A stretch of 64,000 nt of DNA from Frigidibacter sp. (GCF_030695035.1 NZ_JAUYTT010000008.1:958118-1022117), one strand, 5' to 3'; positions 42,926-52,197 are shown, counted from the stretch's first letter. Numbers and translations: made by a program. Notes: generated by a model from the letters alone, not told the origin.

Positions 42926-44025
42926 TGACACGCCCGATTTATAGTGCCAAAGTGACATGGGTTCTGGCCGGGGTCTGCCTGCTGGGTCTCGCCGGCTGCA
43001 AGGAAGACCCCGCCGCGAATGCGGCCCCCGCCCCGCGCTCGCTGGAGCTGTCGGTGGAGCAGGTGCTCGCCCGGCCGGTTGACCGGCTCTACAGCACCCC
43101 AGGCAGCGTCACATCCGAGGAGCGGATCGAGGTCTCGTCACGCGCGTCGGGCTACATCCAGCGGATCGGCGCCAACGAAGGCGACGTGATTTCCGCCGGT
43201 GACATCCTTGTCGAGATCGATCCGACCGACGTGGAAGGCGCGATCAGACGTGCCGAGGCGGCGCTGAGTTCGGCGCAGACCTCGCTGCAAAACGCCGAAG
43301 CCGATCACGCGCGTCTGGCCGGCCTGCAGAAAAGCGGAGCTGTCTCGACCGAAGCCTTGCGCCAGGCGACAGTGGCGCGCGATCTGGCCCGCGCCGGACT
43401 GGCAGAGGCGCAAGCGGTGCGCGACACCGCTTTGGCGGGGCGAAAATATACGACGCTGCTCAGCCCGATCGACGGCATTGTCGTCGCGCGGCGCAAGCAG
43501 GTGGGTGACCTGGCCAGCCCGGGGATTCCGATCCTGACGATTGAATCGCGAAAGCGGTTGCTGTTCCGAACCTCGGTTTCGGAAAGTCAGGTCGCGAATG
43601 TGCACGTGGGTGCCGCCGCAAGGATCGAGATCGACGCGCTTGCCGGGATCGACATTCCCGGCCAGATTCTCCGCGTGATCCCTTCAGGCGACCCGGTGAC
43701 GCGCCGGTATGATGTCGAACTCGCATTGCCGGCGGATCTGGACGCCTTTCCCGGCATGTTCGGGCGCGCGCATTTCGTCATCGGCTCCGACATGGTTGTC
43801 CAGGTGCCGAACCTGGCCCTGGCAAACCGTGGTGGCCTGACCGGCGTGTTTGTCGCCGGTGACGACAGCGTCGCGCGGTTTCGGTGGGTCCACCGCGGAC
43901 GGGTGTTCGGTCCTTCCACTGAGGTCCGGGCCGGGCTGGAGGGCGGAGAGACCATTCTGGCGCATGATGACGGGCGCGTGCGTGACGGCGACCTGATCGT
44001 CGTCGTCGAGGGCTCCGGCCAATGA
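42925..44025 (+). CDS. RND efflux periplasmic adaptor lipoprotein
   Basis: A 366-residue membrane fusion protein with a lipobox (LLGLAGC, Cys at about 25). The two lipoyl halves are VSSRASGYIQRIGANEGDVI and TLLSPIDGIVVARRKQVGDL, with a short helical hairpin between them (RAEAALSSAQTSLQNAEADH). A beta-barrel and membrane-proximal domain follow. It links the inner-membrane pump of the next gene to an outer-membrane channel; none is encoded here, so the orphan lipoprotein at 445 is one possible partner. Four-base overlap with the pump gene. Confidence 0.9.
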   Translation: MTRPIYSAKVTWVLAGVCLLGLAGCKEDPAANAAPAPRSLELSVEQVLARPVDRLYSTPGSVTSEERIEVSSRASGYIQRIGANEGDVISAGDILVEIDPTDVEGAIRRAEAALSSAQTSLQNAEADHARLAGLQKSGAVSTEALRQATVARDLARAGLAEAQAVRDTALAGRKYTTLLSPIDGIVVARRKQVGDLASPGIPILTIESRKRLLFRTSVSESQVANVHVGAAARIEIDALAGIDIPGQILRVIPSGDPVTRRYDVELALPADLDAFPGMFGRAHFVIGSDMVVQVPNLALANRGGLTGVFVAGDDSVARFRWVHRGRVFGPSTEVRAGLEGGETILAHDDGRVRDGDLIVVVEGSGQ

Positions 44026-47000
44026 ACGAACTTCCGCAAAACCTTGCCGGGCGGCTGGCGGAGATGTTCATCTCTTCGAAACTGACGGTGCTGACCATCA
44101 TGTCGGTCGTTGTTTTCGGAGCCATCGCCGTGGTGTTCACCCCGCGCGAGGAAAATCCCCAGATCAACATCCCCTCCGCACAGATCACGGTGCAATTGCC
44201 GGGCGCGTCTAGCCTGGAAGTGGAAAGCCTGATCGTGACCCCGTTGGAGGCGATCGTCAGCGAAATCACCGGCGTCGATCACACCCAGGCCGTGGCGATG
44301 AACTCGGTTGGCGTGGTGGTGGTGCAATTCAAGGCCGGCGAGAACAAGGAAGCCAGCCTGATCAGATTGTATGACCGGATTTTCAGCAATCTCGACCGGA
44401 TACCCTCTGGCGCCGGCACGCCGCTGATCCGGGCCATTGACGCAGACGATATCGCGGCGGTGACGGTCACGCTCTCCTCCACCGTCTATGACGACTACGC
44501 CCTGAAACGCATGGCGGACCGGATCGCGGAGCGGCTGCACAGCCTGCCGAGCGTGTCGGTGGTCTCGGTCGAGGGCGGGCGCGACCGGGAAATCCGCGTC
44601 GACCTCGACCCCGACCGGCTGGCGGCCTATGGCGTGCCGCTATCGCGTGTGCGTGACACGCTGACCGGCAACAATTTCGGGACCCCGGTCGGACATTCGG
44701 TGCGGGCTGGCACGGTGCACATGGTCACCGTCAAAGGGTTCTTCCAGGACGCGGACGATGTGCGCACCCTGATCGTCGGCCAGAACGAGGGTCGGCCGAT
44801 CTACCTGGGCGACGTTGCCGACGTCGTTGACGGCCCACCGATCGAGCCCGCGCAGCTGAGCCGGTTCAGCTTTGGCGCTGCCGATCCGAGGTTTTCGGAA
44901 CTCGGCGGTCAAGACCTGGCGGCCGTCACGCTCGCGGTGTCCAAGAAGGCCGGGGCAAACTCGGTGTTCATGGCCGAGGATGTGATCGCGCGCATCGAGC
45001 GGATGCAGGCCGAATTCCTGCCGCGCGACGTGCAGCTTGTCGTCACCCGCAATGACGGCGAGACCGCCAATGCCGCCGTGAACCTGCTGATCGAACATCT
45101 CGGCATCGCCATTGCCACGGTCTTGCTCATTCTGATCCTGTTTCTGGGCTGGCGCGAGGCGCTGATCGTTGCGATCTCGGTGCCACTGGTGCTTTTGGTG
45201 ACTGTCGGGGTCGATTTCGTTGCCGGGATCACCATCAACCGGGTCAGTCTCTTTGCCCTGATCCTGTCACTTGGCCTTTTGGTCGACGACGCCATCGTCG
45301 TGATCGAGAACATCCATCGCCACTACGCCCATGGCCGCAAAGGCCACGACAGCAAGCGGGACATCACCATTCGTGCCAGCGCCGAGGTTGGCGGCCCCGC
45401 CAATCTGGCGACAGCGACGGTCGTTGTGGTGTTTGCCTCGCTGGTGCTGGTCAGCGGCATGCCGGGGCAGTATTTCTTTCCCGTCGCGGTCAACGTGCCG
45501 ATCGCGATGGTGGCATCGCTGTTCTTTGCCTATACGGTGACCCCCTGGGCCGCGTATCGCTGGCTCGATCTGGGCGCGCACGGGGAGGCGGGGGCGGTGG
45601 AGCAACGTCCGCACCGGCTGGCGCGCGCCTATCGCCGGCTTCTGTTGCTTGCGATGCAGCGGCGTTCCGCGCGGCTGGCGCTCTACGCTGTCACGTTGGC
45701 AATGCTGTTACTGACGGTTCTGCAACCGGCATGGCAATTCATCCGTCCCGAAGGCGTCGTCGGACCGAAGCCGTCGTTTGGCGTCGCCATGGCCTTCCTG
45801 CCCAAGGACGACGCCAATTCATTCAATGTGGCGTTGTCGATGCCGGAATCGACCCCGGTCGAGACCACCGACAGGCTGGTGCGCGAGGTCAATGCGGTGC
45901 TGGTCCACCATCCGCTGGTGACCAACACGCTAAGCTGGATCGGGCGCTCCGGGGTCGCGGACCAGATGGCGTTGATGCGGGGAACGGCTGACCTGACCGG
46001 CCAGAACATCGCGGAAATCCGCGTCAACCTCATCGACAAGCATCTGCGCACCACCTCCTCCATCGAACTGGTGCGCGACCTGCGCCCGCAGCTCGTCGCA
46101 ATCGGTGCCGCCTATCCCGGCGCCAAGGTGCAACTGGTTGAAGTACCGCCCGGACCGGCGATGCGCGCCACCGTTCTGGCCGAGATCTACGGCGATGACC
46201 TTGCGATCTTGCGCAGCCTGTCGGACCGCGCCGAGGCCATCTTCAACGACACCTACGACATGGTCGATGTCAGCACCTCGCAGCCGGAAGATGTGAACGA
46301 GTACAGGATCATCGTCGATCAGGAAAAGGCCCTGCTGTCCGGCGTCAGCACAGCGCAGATCGGGCAGGTCTTGCGGGTTCTGTTCGAGGGCGAGGTCGTC
46401 GACCGTCTCCACCTCGACGACGAGAAGAACGTGGTGCCGATCCGGGTGCGCGTGCCAAACAGCCAACAGCTCGATCCGACACGGCTGGAAACGGTGTTCG
46501 TCGAGAACGCTGCCGGCCAACACCTTGCCCTGTCCGAGCTTGTGAAGGTCGTGCCAGGCACCCGCGACCGGCCGATCCTGCACAAGGACAACGAACGTGT
46601 GACCTTCGTCGGCGGCGAGTTGGCGCAGACTTCGCAACTCTATGCCATCGCCGCCCTCGACCAGCGGTTTTCCGGTCTGGAGGTCGGCAACGGAGTGTCA
46701 CTGGAAACCGGTAACCTGACCCTGGCATCGACGCCACCCGACACGATCGGAAAATATCAGCTTCTGTGGAACGGGGAAATCCGGCTGATGCTCGACACCT
46801 ACCGCGACATGAGCATGGTCCTGGGGCTCGCGCTTTTGCTCGTGTTCTTTCTGCTGGTCGGATACTACAAGTCGTTCAAGACACCGATGGTCGCGATGGC
46901 GTCGATCCCGCTCGGGCTGATCGGCGTCTTCCCGGGGCACTGGCTCATGGGGGCGGATTTCTCGGCGACATCGATGGTGGGCATCATCGCGCTGGCTGGC

Positions 47001-47294
47001 GTCGCCATTCGCAGTTCGCTGCTGATCATCGATTTCATCCGCGAGAACCGGGCTCAGGGCATGGATCTGCAGGAGGCCGCTTATCAGGCCGGGGTGATCC
47101 GTGCACGACCGATCCTGCTGACCACGCTTGCCGTGGTGCTGGGGTCTTCGATCATGCTGACCGATCCGGCCTTCGGTGGCCTGGCAATCAGCCTGATCTT
47201 TGGCACCATTGCCTCATCGGCGCTCTCGATCATCATCGTGCCTCTGCTCTACTACGGTGTGGAAAAGCGCAGCACAGACCGGGTCGAGCCCTGA
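44022..47294 (+). CDS. RND efflux transporter permease
   Basis: A 1090-residue AcrB/HAE1-like proton antiporter with 12 expected helices and two large periplasmic loops. PREENPQINIPSAQITVQLP is the conserved segment after helix 1. The proton relay aspartates are in SLGLLVDDAIVVIENI in helix 4, and the helix 10-12 region has TSMVGIIALAGVAIRSSLLI and RARPILLTTLAVVLG. It differs from canonical AcrB by a shorter, divergent porter domain and belongs to the branch near CzcA/MMPL-like multidrug pumps found next to TetR regulators. Substrate unknown. Confidence 0.9.
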   Translation: MNELPQNLAGRLAEMFISSKLTVLTIMSVVVFGAIAVVFTPREENPQINIPSAQITVQLPGASSLEVESLIVTPLEAIVSEITGVDHTQAVAMNSVGVVVVQFKAGENKEASLIRLYDRIFSNLDRIPSGAGTPLIRAIDADDIAAVTVTLSSTVYDDYALKRMADRIAERLHSLPSVSVVSVEGGRDREIRVDLDPDRLAAYGVPLSRVRDTLTGNNFGTPVGHSVRAGTVHMVTVKGFFQDADDVRTLIVGQNEGRPIYLGDVADVVDGPPIEPAQLSRFSFGAADPRFSELGGQDLAAVTLAVSKKAGANSVFMAEDVIARIERMQAEFLPRDVQLVVTRNDGETANAAVNLLIEHLGIAIATVLLILILFLGWREALIVAISVPLVLLVTVGVDFVAGITINRVSLFALILSLGLLVDDAIVVIENIHRHYAHGRKGHDSKRDITIRASAEVGGPANLATATVVVVFASLVLVSGMPGQYFFPVAVNVPIAMVASLFFAYTVTPWAAYRWLDLGAHGEAGAVEQRPHRLARAYRRLLLLAMQRRSARLALYAVTLAMLLLTVLQPAWQFIRPEGVVGPKPSFGVAMAFLPKDDANSFNVALSMPESTPVETTDRLVREVNAVLVHHPLVTNTLSWIGRSGVADQMALMRGTADLTGQNIAEIRVNLIDKHLRTTSSIELVRDLRPQLVAIGAAYPGAKVQLVEVPPGPAMRATVLAEIYGDDLAILRSLSDRAEAIFNDTYDMVDVSTSQPEDVNEYRIIVDQEKALLSGVSTAQIGQVLRVLFEGEVVDRLHLDDEKNVVPIRVRVPNSQQLDPTRLETVFVENAAGQHLALSELVKVVPGTRDRPILHKDNERVTFVGGELAQTSQLYAIAALDQRFSGLEVGNGVSLETGNLTLASTPPDTIGKYQLLWNGEIRLMLDTYRDMSMVLGLALLLVFFLLVGYYKSFKTPMVAMASIPLGLIGVFPGHWLMGADFSATSMVGIIALAGVAIRSSLLIIDFIRENRAQGMDLQEAAYQAGVIRARPILLTTLAVVLGSSIMLTDPAFGGLAISLIFGTIASSALSIIIVPLLYYGVEKRSTDRVEP

Positions 47295-47381
47295 GGCAAG
47301 GCGGGTGGCCCAGACAGTGGCGCAGACCTTGGCGCAGACAAGGCACAACCCGGCGCGAACGGAGAGCCGAAGGAGGGCAAA

Positions 47382-48281
47382 ATGCCTGCGAAAATCGGTC
47401 TGGCATTGGGAAGTGGCGGCGCGCGAGGCTGGGCGCATATCGGCGTTCTGCGCGCCCTGGACGAGATCGGCATCCGCCCCGACGTGGTCTGCGGCACCTC
47501 GATGGGCGCTGTGGTCGGGGCGGCCTATGCGTCGGGTGCGCTCGACGCGCTGGAACATTATGCAAACGCGCTGACCCAGATCCGGGTGCGGCGGATGCTG
47601 GATGTCAACCTGGCCTCGGGCGGGCTGATCGAGGGCAAACACATCGTCCGGCTGCTGTGCGATCTGGGTTTCAAGCCGACCTTTTCCGAGGTTGATCTGC
47701 CCTTTGTTGCGGTGGCCACCGACATGGCACAAGGGCGCGAAATCTGGTTGCGTTCTGGCAACCTGGTGGAAGCGGTCCGCGCCTCGATCGGTATTCCGGG
47801 TATCTTCTCGCCGGTCTGGGCCGAGGGGCGCTGGCTGCTTGACGGCGGCATGAGCAACCCGGTCCCGGTCTCGGCCTGCCGCGCCCTCGGGGCGGAGGTG
47901 ATCATCGCGGTCAACCCGAACTCGCGTCTCTACCTGCCGCAGCGTGGCACCGAAGTTGAAGAGACGACGCGGTTTTACGGGATGGAGGCCGTTCTGGGCA
48001 CTGCTCCGGCCCAACTGCGGCCGCTGTTGCGCAAATACCTTGGCGGCAACGGAAAACCGGCCCGCCCGACCCCGGGCTATCTGTCGGTGTTGTCGACCTC
48101 CATTAACCTCATGACCGATCAGATCCTGCGCAGCCGCCTGGCCGGCGACCCACCGAACGTGATGGTCGATCTCGACCTGCAAGACATGACCGCTCTCGAC
48201 TTCACCAAGGCGGAAAGGGCGATCACGCATGGCCGCGACGCGATGATGGCCAAGGCCGGCATTCTGAAACAGATGCTTTGA
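47382..48281 (+). CDS. Patatin-like phospholipase (RssA type)
   Basis: A 299-residue lipid acyl hydrolase. The oxyanion loop is GSGGARGWAHIG (10-21), the nucleophile elbow is GTSMG with Ser near 42, and the catalytic Asp is in DGGMSNPVPV near 155. No signal peptide. It lies 87 bp after the RND pump on the same strand and may be in the same transcript. With the glycosyltransferase and acyltransferase nearby, the group suggests membrane-lipid remodelling under stress. Confidence 0.88.
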   Translation: MPAKIGLALGSGGARGWAHIGVLRALDEIGIRPDVVCGTSMGAVVGAAYASGALDALEHYANALTQIRVRRMLDVNLASGGLIEGKHIVRLLCDLGFKPTFSEVDLPFVAVATDMAQGREIWLRSGNLVEAVRASIGIPGIFSPVWAEGRWLLDGGMSNPVPVSACRALGAEVIIAVNPNSRLYLPQRGTEVEETTRFYGMEAVLGTAPAQLRPLLRKYLGGNGKPARPTPGYLSVLSTSINLMTDQILRSRLAGDPPNVMVDLDLQDMTALDFTKAERAITHGRDAMMAKAGILKQML

Positions 48282-48309
48282 CCCGGCGATGACCCGCTGG
48301 TCCGCGCGC

Positions 48310-49980
48310 TCAGTCCTTGCGGCCGCGCAGGATCGACCACACGAGCCACAGCCCGCCCGCCACCGCGCCAGAAAAACCCGCCATGGCAAAGAACCCCAGC
48401 CCGACCGGCAATTCGCCCCCGACTACGGTCATCACGATCGACGATCCCATGATCAACGCGGCGATCAGGATACCCAGTGTCACGCGCGTGATGGTTCTGT
48501 CGAAGCGGTCCATCAGATGGTCCAGTTTGCGGACCTCGATGCCGAAGGACAGCTTGCCTTGCTGCGCGTCGATCAGCAGGCGGCGCAGGTCTTCGGGCAG
48601 CCGGCCCATCAGCCCGGCCCCTGCCAGCAGGTGACCGCGCGCGGAGTGGGCAAGCTGTGCCGGGGAAAAGCGTTCGAGCATCAGGCGGCGCAGGAAGGGT
48701 TGCGCGGCGGCGACCATGTCGAACTCGGGGTCAAGCTCGCGTCCCATGCCGTCAAGCGTGGTGAACGCCTTGAGCAGCATCGTCAGGTCCGGCGGCAGCA
48801 CCAGATCGTGCGCGCGCACCAGCGCGACCAGGTCGAGCACCAGCGCCGAAAGGTTCAGGGACTTGAGCGGCATCCCGTGAACCCGGTCGATGAACCCGTC
48901 AATGCGGTTTTCGAGGCCGGGGTTCGCGCCGGCATCGGCCCAGTCCAGCAGGATGCTCGTCACAGCCTCCGGGCGCCGGTCGACGATGCCGGTCAACAGG
49001 TCAACCAGTTCGTCGCGCCGCCGCCGCGACAAGTGCCCGACCATGCCGAAGTCGATGAACACGATCTCGTCGCCAGGCAGGTAGAACACGTTGCCCGGGT
49101 GTGGGTCGGCGTGGAAGAACCGGTCTTTCAGCATCATCTGCAACATCGCGTCGGCGCCGCGCGCCGCAATCCGGCGCAGATCAAGCCCGGCGCGGCGCGC
49201 CGCCTCCAGATCGGTGCCCGGCGTGCCCGCGGCGACATCCTGGACACTCATGATCTCGCTGGTCCATTGCCAATGGACGCGCGGCACATGGATATGTACG
49301 CAATCGCGAAAATTCTCCGCGATGCGCTCGGCGTTGCGGCATTCATTGGCCAGATCAAGCTCGGTCCGGATCGAGCGCGCGAACTCCGCCACAACGTCAT
49401 CTGGCCGAAACCGCCGGATTTCGGCGCTTTCGGCCATGGCTATATCGACCAGCCAATCCAGAAGCCGCAGATCGGCCTCGATCTTGGCGCGGATGCCAGG
49501 GCGGCGGATCTTGAGAACCACCTCGCCGCCGTTCTCAAGCCGTGCGCGGTGAACCTGCGCGATCGACCCGGCGCCCAGGGGAATGGGATCGATCTCGACG
49601 AAATCGTCGATCAACGGATGGCCGCGCTCGGCGTCGACTTCCTCCAGCAGCGCCGCAAAGGGCACAGGGGGCACGCGGTCTCGCAGTTTCTCCAGTTCGG
49701 CGATGTAGGCGGACGGCAGCAGATCGGCCCGGGTCGACAGGATCTGCCCGAGCTTGACGAAGGTCGGCCCCATTTCCTCCAATGCCATGCGCAGGCGCTG
49801 CGGCGGCGCGAGATCGACCGACGCGACGGCGTCCGAGGGTTTCAAGACCCGCCCGGCCTTGCGTGCAGCCCCGGTCAACCCAAGACGCCCGATCAGGTCG
49901 CCAAGTCCGTGCCGGATCAGGATTGTGGCCAGTTGCGCAAGCCGCCCCAGGTCACGCTGCATGCCAATCGGGTCGCGCAA
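48310..49980 (-). CDS. ABC1/UbiB-family atypical kinase
   Basis: A 556-residue UbiB-like protein. The family KxGQ motif is in FVKLGQILSTRADLLP near residue 72-87, the alanine-rich loop in PLGAGSIAQVHRARL, and the ATP-binding Lys in VVLKIRRPGI. FFHADPHPGNVFYL and IVFIDFGMVG form the catalytic and metal site. Two C-terminal helices (LGILIAALIMGSSIVMTVV and LGFFAMAGFSGAVAGGLWLV) anchor it. Members support ubiquinone synthesis or quinone/lipid transport. This copy sits with a DUF6781 gene rather than with ubiE, so it is probably not the housekeeping UbiB. ATG 49962 is an alternative start. Confidence 0.9.
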   Translation of the reverse strand: MRDPIGMQRDLGRLAQLATILIRHGLGDLIGRLGLTGAARKAGRVLKPSDAVASVDLAPPQRLRMALEEMGPTFVKLGQILSTRADLLPSAYIAELEKLRDRVPPVPFAALLEEVDAERGHPLIDDFVEIDPIPLGAGSIAQVHRARLENGGEVVLKIRRPGIRAKIEADLRLLDWLVDIAMAESAEIRRFRPDDVVAEFARSIRTELDLANECRNAERIAENFRDCVHIHVPRVHWQWTSEIMSVQDVAAGTPGTDLEAARRAGLDLRRIAARGADAMLQMMLKDRFFHADPHPGNVFYLPGDEIVFIDFGMVGHLSRRRRDELVDLLTGIVDRRPEAVTSILLDWADAGANPGLENRIDGFIDRVHGMPLKSLNLSALVLDLVALVRAHDLVLPPDLTMLLKAFTTLDGMGRELDPEFDMVAAAQPFLRRLMLERFSPAQLAHSARGHLLAGAGLMGRLPEDLRRLLIDAQQGKLSFGIEVRKLDHLMDRFDRTITRVTLGILIAALIMGSSIVMTVVGGELPVGLGFFAMAGFSGAVAGGLWLVWSILRGRKD

Positions 49981-49982
49981 GA

Positions 49983-50681
49983 TCAGCCGTCTTTCGGGTC
50001 GGTTGGCGACGCAGGCGGCGAGGTGACCTGGTGCGGCGCAAGACCCTCGGCCAGACCCGACAGAATACCGCTGCCGATTGCCGCGATGGTGGAAAGCCCG
50101 CCGCGTGTGGCCCGGCCAACGTCTTTGAGATCGGGCAGATGCGGCTTGGACGCGGCCCCAAGGCCGGAATGTGTCACCTGTCGCACGGCACGCGCCGTGT
50201 CGGTCCCCACGTGCTCGAAGTGGCGCGCAAGGTCTTCGACGATCCCGCGCGTCGCGCTGGTGCTTGTCTTGGCAAACGAGACCACGAGGTCCTGGAACAG
50301 GGTCTCCAGCGCGTGCAGGTCGTCAAGCGCCTGGCGAAGATCATTCTCGGTGAAGGCATCCGCTCGACCGGCCGCCTCTTCGATTGCAAGGTGCGAGGCC
50401 TGCGCGGCGCTCGCGAGCGCTTCGTCGAGCCCTTCGGCGGCCTCGCGCAGGCCTTGGGCCGTCTCGGCGCTGCCCTCCGGTGCGCCCGCGGCGGCTCCTT
50501 CCAGCACGGCGGCAGCAACAGCGCGGATATGGTCCTGCGTCAACGGCTCGCGGCTGAGCGCGCGGATCACGAGATCGCGCACCGCGTCGTGGATGTTCTC
50601 GCTCTCCGCCACGGCCCGGCGCGCCGTCTCGCGAATATCGGTGCCACCAGTTTGCGACATGGCCTGCTCGCCGTTCGTCAT
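49983..50681 (-). CDS. DUF6781-like helical protein
   Basis: A 232-residue, alanine/glutamate-rich protein with long amphipathic helices (AVAAAVLEGAAAGAPEGSAE, GLDEALASAAQASHLAIEEA) and a small C-terminal hydrophobic patch (LSTIAAIGSGILSGLAEGL). Start ATG 50681 follows GGAGG. It ends two bases before the UbiB-like gene, so both are one operon. I assign the DUF6781 name by general appearance and neighbourhood; function unknown. The 208 bp upstream hold only the promoter region. Confidence 0.65.
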   Translation of the reverse strand: MTNGEQAMSQTGGTDIRETARRAVAESENIHDAVRDLVIRALSREPLTQDHIRAVAAAVLEGAAAGAPEGSAETAQGLREAAEGLDEALASAAQASHLAIEEAAGRADAFTENDLRQALDDLHALETLFQDLVVSFAKTSTSATRGIVEDLARHFEHVGTDTARAVRQVTHSGLGAASKPHLPDLKDVGRATRGGLSTIAAIGSGILSGLAEGLAPHQVTSPPASPTDPKDG

Positions 50682-50889
50682 GGCAACCTCCTGCCTGGGT
50701 AATGATCGCAGTCGCCGCGACAACCGCCAACAGCGATCAGGAACTCCGAACCTCAATCAGATTCAGATTACGGAAAAGGCACCAAGGTGCCGTGACACAG
50801 ATCAATGTCCAGCGCTGGCAAGGCCCGGCAAAGCAATTTTCGCTGGTGGAAGGCTTTTATCGGCATCTCGCCCGATTGTCTGGTATTGT

Positions 50890-50985
50890 CCGACATTCCC
50901 CAGGTCGCGTGCCGAATGAAGACAAGATCGCGTAACATTTCCTTTTGACAAAGCATTTTGCGCCTCTTGCCGACTGAGGCGCGGG
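50890..50985 (+). repeat. Dispersed repeat, copy C (partial)
   Basis: CCGACATTCCCCAGGTCGCG followed by GACAAGATCGCG and a TTTTGCGCC block resembles the first about 95 bp of copies A and B in order and spacing. It diverges afterwards. As at the other copies, a transposase remnant lies close by. Confidence 0.5.
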
Positions 50986-51059
50986 CGGGGATGCCCGGAT
51001 ACGGCCGGACGGTGCCGAAGCCGCGCGGCGGCGACCGGCGATCGGCGCGGATCGAAGCG

Positions 51060-51326
51060 CAGGCCGCCCATTGTCGGTCATCATCCGTTCCGCCCGGATG
51101 CTCTGGCCCCTGAACCAGCGCCGGGCGCGCAGCAGGAAGCAGGTGGTGGTGTGCTTGCGCTCGTCGGCGAGAACAACGACATAGGCCAGCCGGGTCGCAT
51201 CATCGACGGCCACATTGACGCAGTCCCAGCCCGCCCCCGGTTGCGGCAGTCGATACAGGTGCCAGTGACGCGGTGGCCGGGCTGGTCGAACCGGCCCGGC
51301 TTGTTGATATCAAAGTGGGTCAGTTT
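51060..51326 (-). mobile_element. IS481-family transposase remnant, frameshifted
   Basis: Minus strand: KLTHFDINKPGRFDQPGHRV (the conserved IS481 start of the catalytic domain), a frameshift at about 51220, then VAVDDATRLAYVVVLADERK, FLLRARRWFRG and AERMMTDNG. The N-terminal DNA-binding part and the end of the DDE domain are missing. Its left flank is degenerate sequence, its right flank a fragment of a phage-type peptidase gene. Confidence 0.82.
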
Positions 51327-51329
51327 CCC

Positions 51330-51530
51330 TAGGGGGATTTCGAGCATGATGGCCCGCGCACCCGCCGCCAAAACTTCGTGCGCACCGGTTTCGCCCCAAT
51401 CCCGGCTGTAGGGCGGGATCGGGAACAGCTCTGGCCCGACCACCTCGCGCCAGACGCTCCGCGCGAGGCCGAGGCAATCGCAGCTCGCCCCGCGCAGGCT
51501 GGCCTGATCGTGGTAGGGGGTGCCGAGCCA
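51330..51530 (-). pseudogene. NlpC/P60 tail-peptidase fragment
   Basis: Minus strand codons read ARAWLGTPYHDQASLRGASC, DCLGLARSVWREVVGPELFP and YSRDWGETGAHEVLAAGAR. This is the N-terminal half of an NlpC/P60 peptidase, with the catalytic Cys in DCLG, of the type found as the peptidase gene of the Rhodobacter gene transfer agent and related phages. Both ends are lost: the 5' end to a DapA fragment, the 3' end to the IS481 remnant. Confidence 0.75.
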
Positions 51531-51531
51531 G

Positions 51532-51675
51532 GCGCGCGCGGCCTTACCTCGGTTTTGTCGAACTATGCCCCGGCCGAGATGGTAGCGCTGTATCGCGCCT
51601 GGGCCTCGGGCGATACGGCACTGGCGCTGGCGCTGCATGAGTGGCTGGCACCGCTGGCGACGGCGATGTTTGGAC
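51532..51675 (+). pseudogene. DapA-family (dihydrodipicolinate synthase) fragment
   Basis: Plus strand reads ARGLTSVLSNYAPAEMVALY, RAWASGDTALALALHEWLAP and LATAMF, matching the C-terminal third of DapA-type aldolases (GVISVxSN followed by the helical tail). Only about 48 codons remain, without start or catalytic lysine. It shows that chromosomal and phage sequences were joined here. Confidence 0.65.
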
Positions 51676-51773
51676 TTGGCAAGCTTTGCTGCGATGCGCA
51701 TTTCGTTATTTCTGTTCATCGCCCAAAGATAGCGGTAATCCGGCAGTCACACCAGAAGACAAGTGGCGACCAC

Positions 51774-52031
51774 TCACCGGGCTGAACATGCCCCTGCCTG
51801 ATCCCGCATCACCGCATAGTCCCCCATCATCTCAACGATCGCCGATCCATCCGGCAGTCTCGCCAATTCCTCGGCCGCCTGCGTCTGAAACACTCGGCTG
51901 TATTCCACGACCGGCGGACATGCCGCCAAGCCGTTCGCTTTAAAACCCGCCGTCGCGCAGCCGGTCAACCAGTTCGTCGCGATTGCGAGGACGACGAGCC
52001 GCCGCTTCCAGCATCCGGCGTTGAATATCAT
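51774..52031 (-). CDS. Rz1-like spanin lipoprotein (nested)
   Basis: An 85-residue frame starting at ATG 52031 inside the preceding small membrane-protein gene, in a different frame. It has a hydrophobic signal (RRLVVLAIATNWLTGC) with lipobox LTGC, so it would be a lipoprotein. The mature part is short. Placement right after an endolysin gene and overlap with a membrane protein match the Rz/Rz1 pair that disrupts the outer membrane in phage lysis. Named by architecture, not sequence similarity. Confidence 0.6.
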   Translation of the reverse strand: MIFNAGCWKRRLVVLAIATNWLTGCATAGFKANGLAACPPVVEYSRVFQTQAAEELARLPDGSAIVEMMGDYAVMRDQAGACSAR

Positions 52032-52197
52032 TGGCCTTCTCCGTGGCTTCAAGGCGTTCGGCAAGCCGCCCCGTGCGCTCACCTGCGCGGCGGATCGACA
52101 GCAGGAACAAGACGATGGTGAGGGCGGTCGCACCGTAGCGCAGCGCGGCCCTTGCCCACGGTTTGGCAGCGATCCCGCCAAGAATGCTGACGATCAT
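51940..52197 (-). CDS. Rz-like inner-membrane spanin component
   Basis: An 85-residue protein with one N-terminal helix (ALRYGATALTIVLFLLSIRR) followed by a charged coiled coil (RTGRLAERLEATEKANDIQR). That is the layout of phage i-spanins. ATG 52197 overlaps the endolysin stop by four bases. The lipoprotein gene above starts within it. Confidence 0.62.
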   Translation of the reverse strand: MIVSILGGIAAKPWARAALRYGATALTIVLFLLSIRRAGERTGRLAERLEATEKANDIQRRMLEAAARRPRNRDELVDRLRDGGF

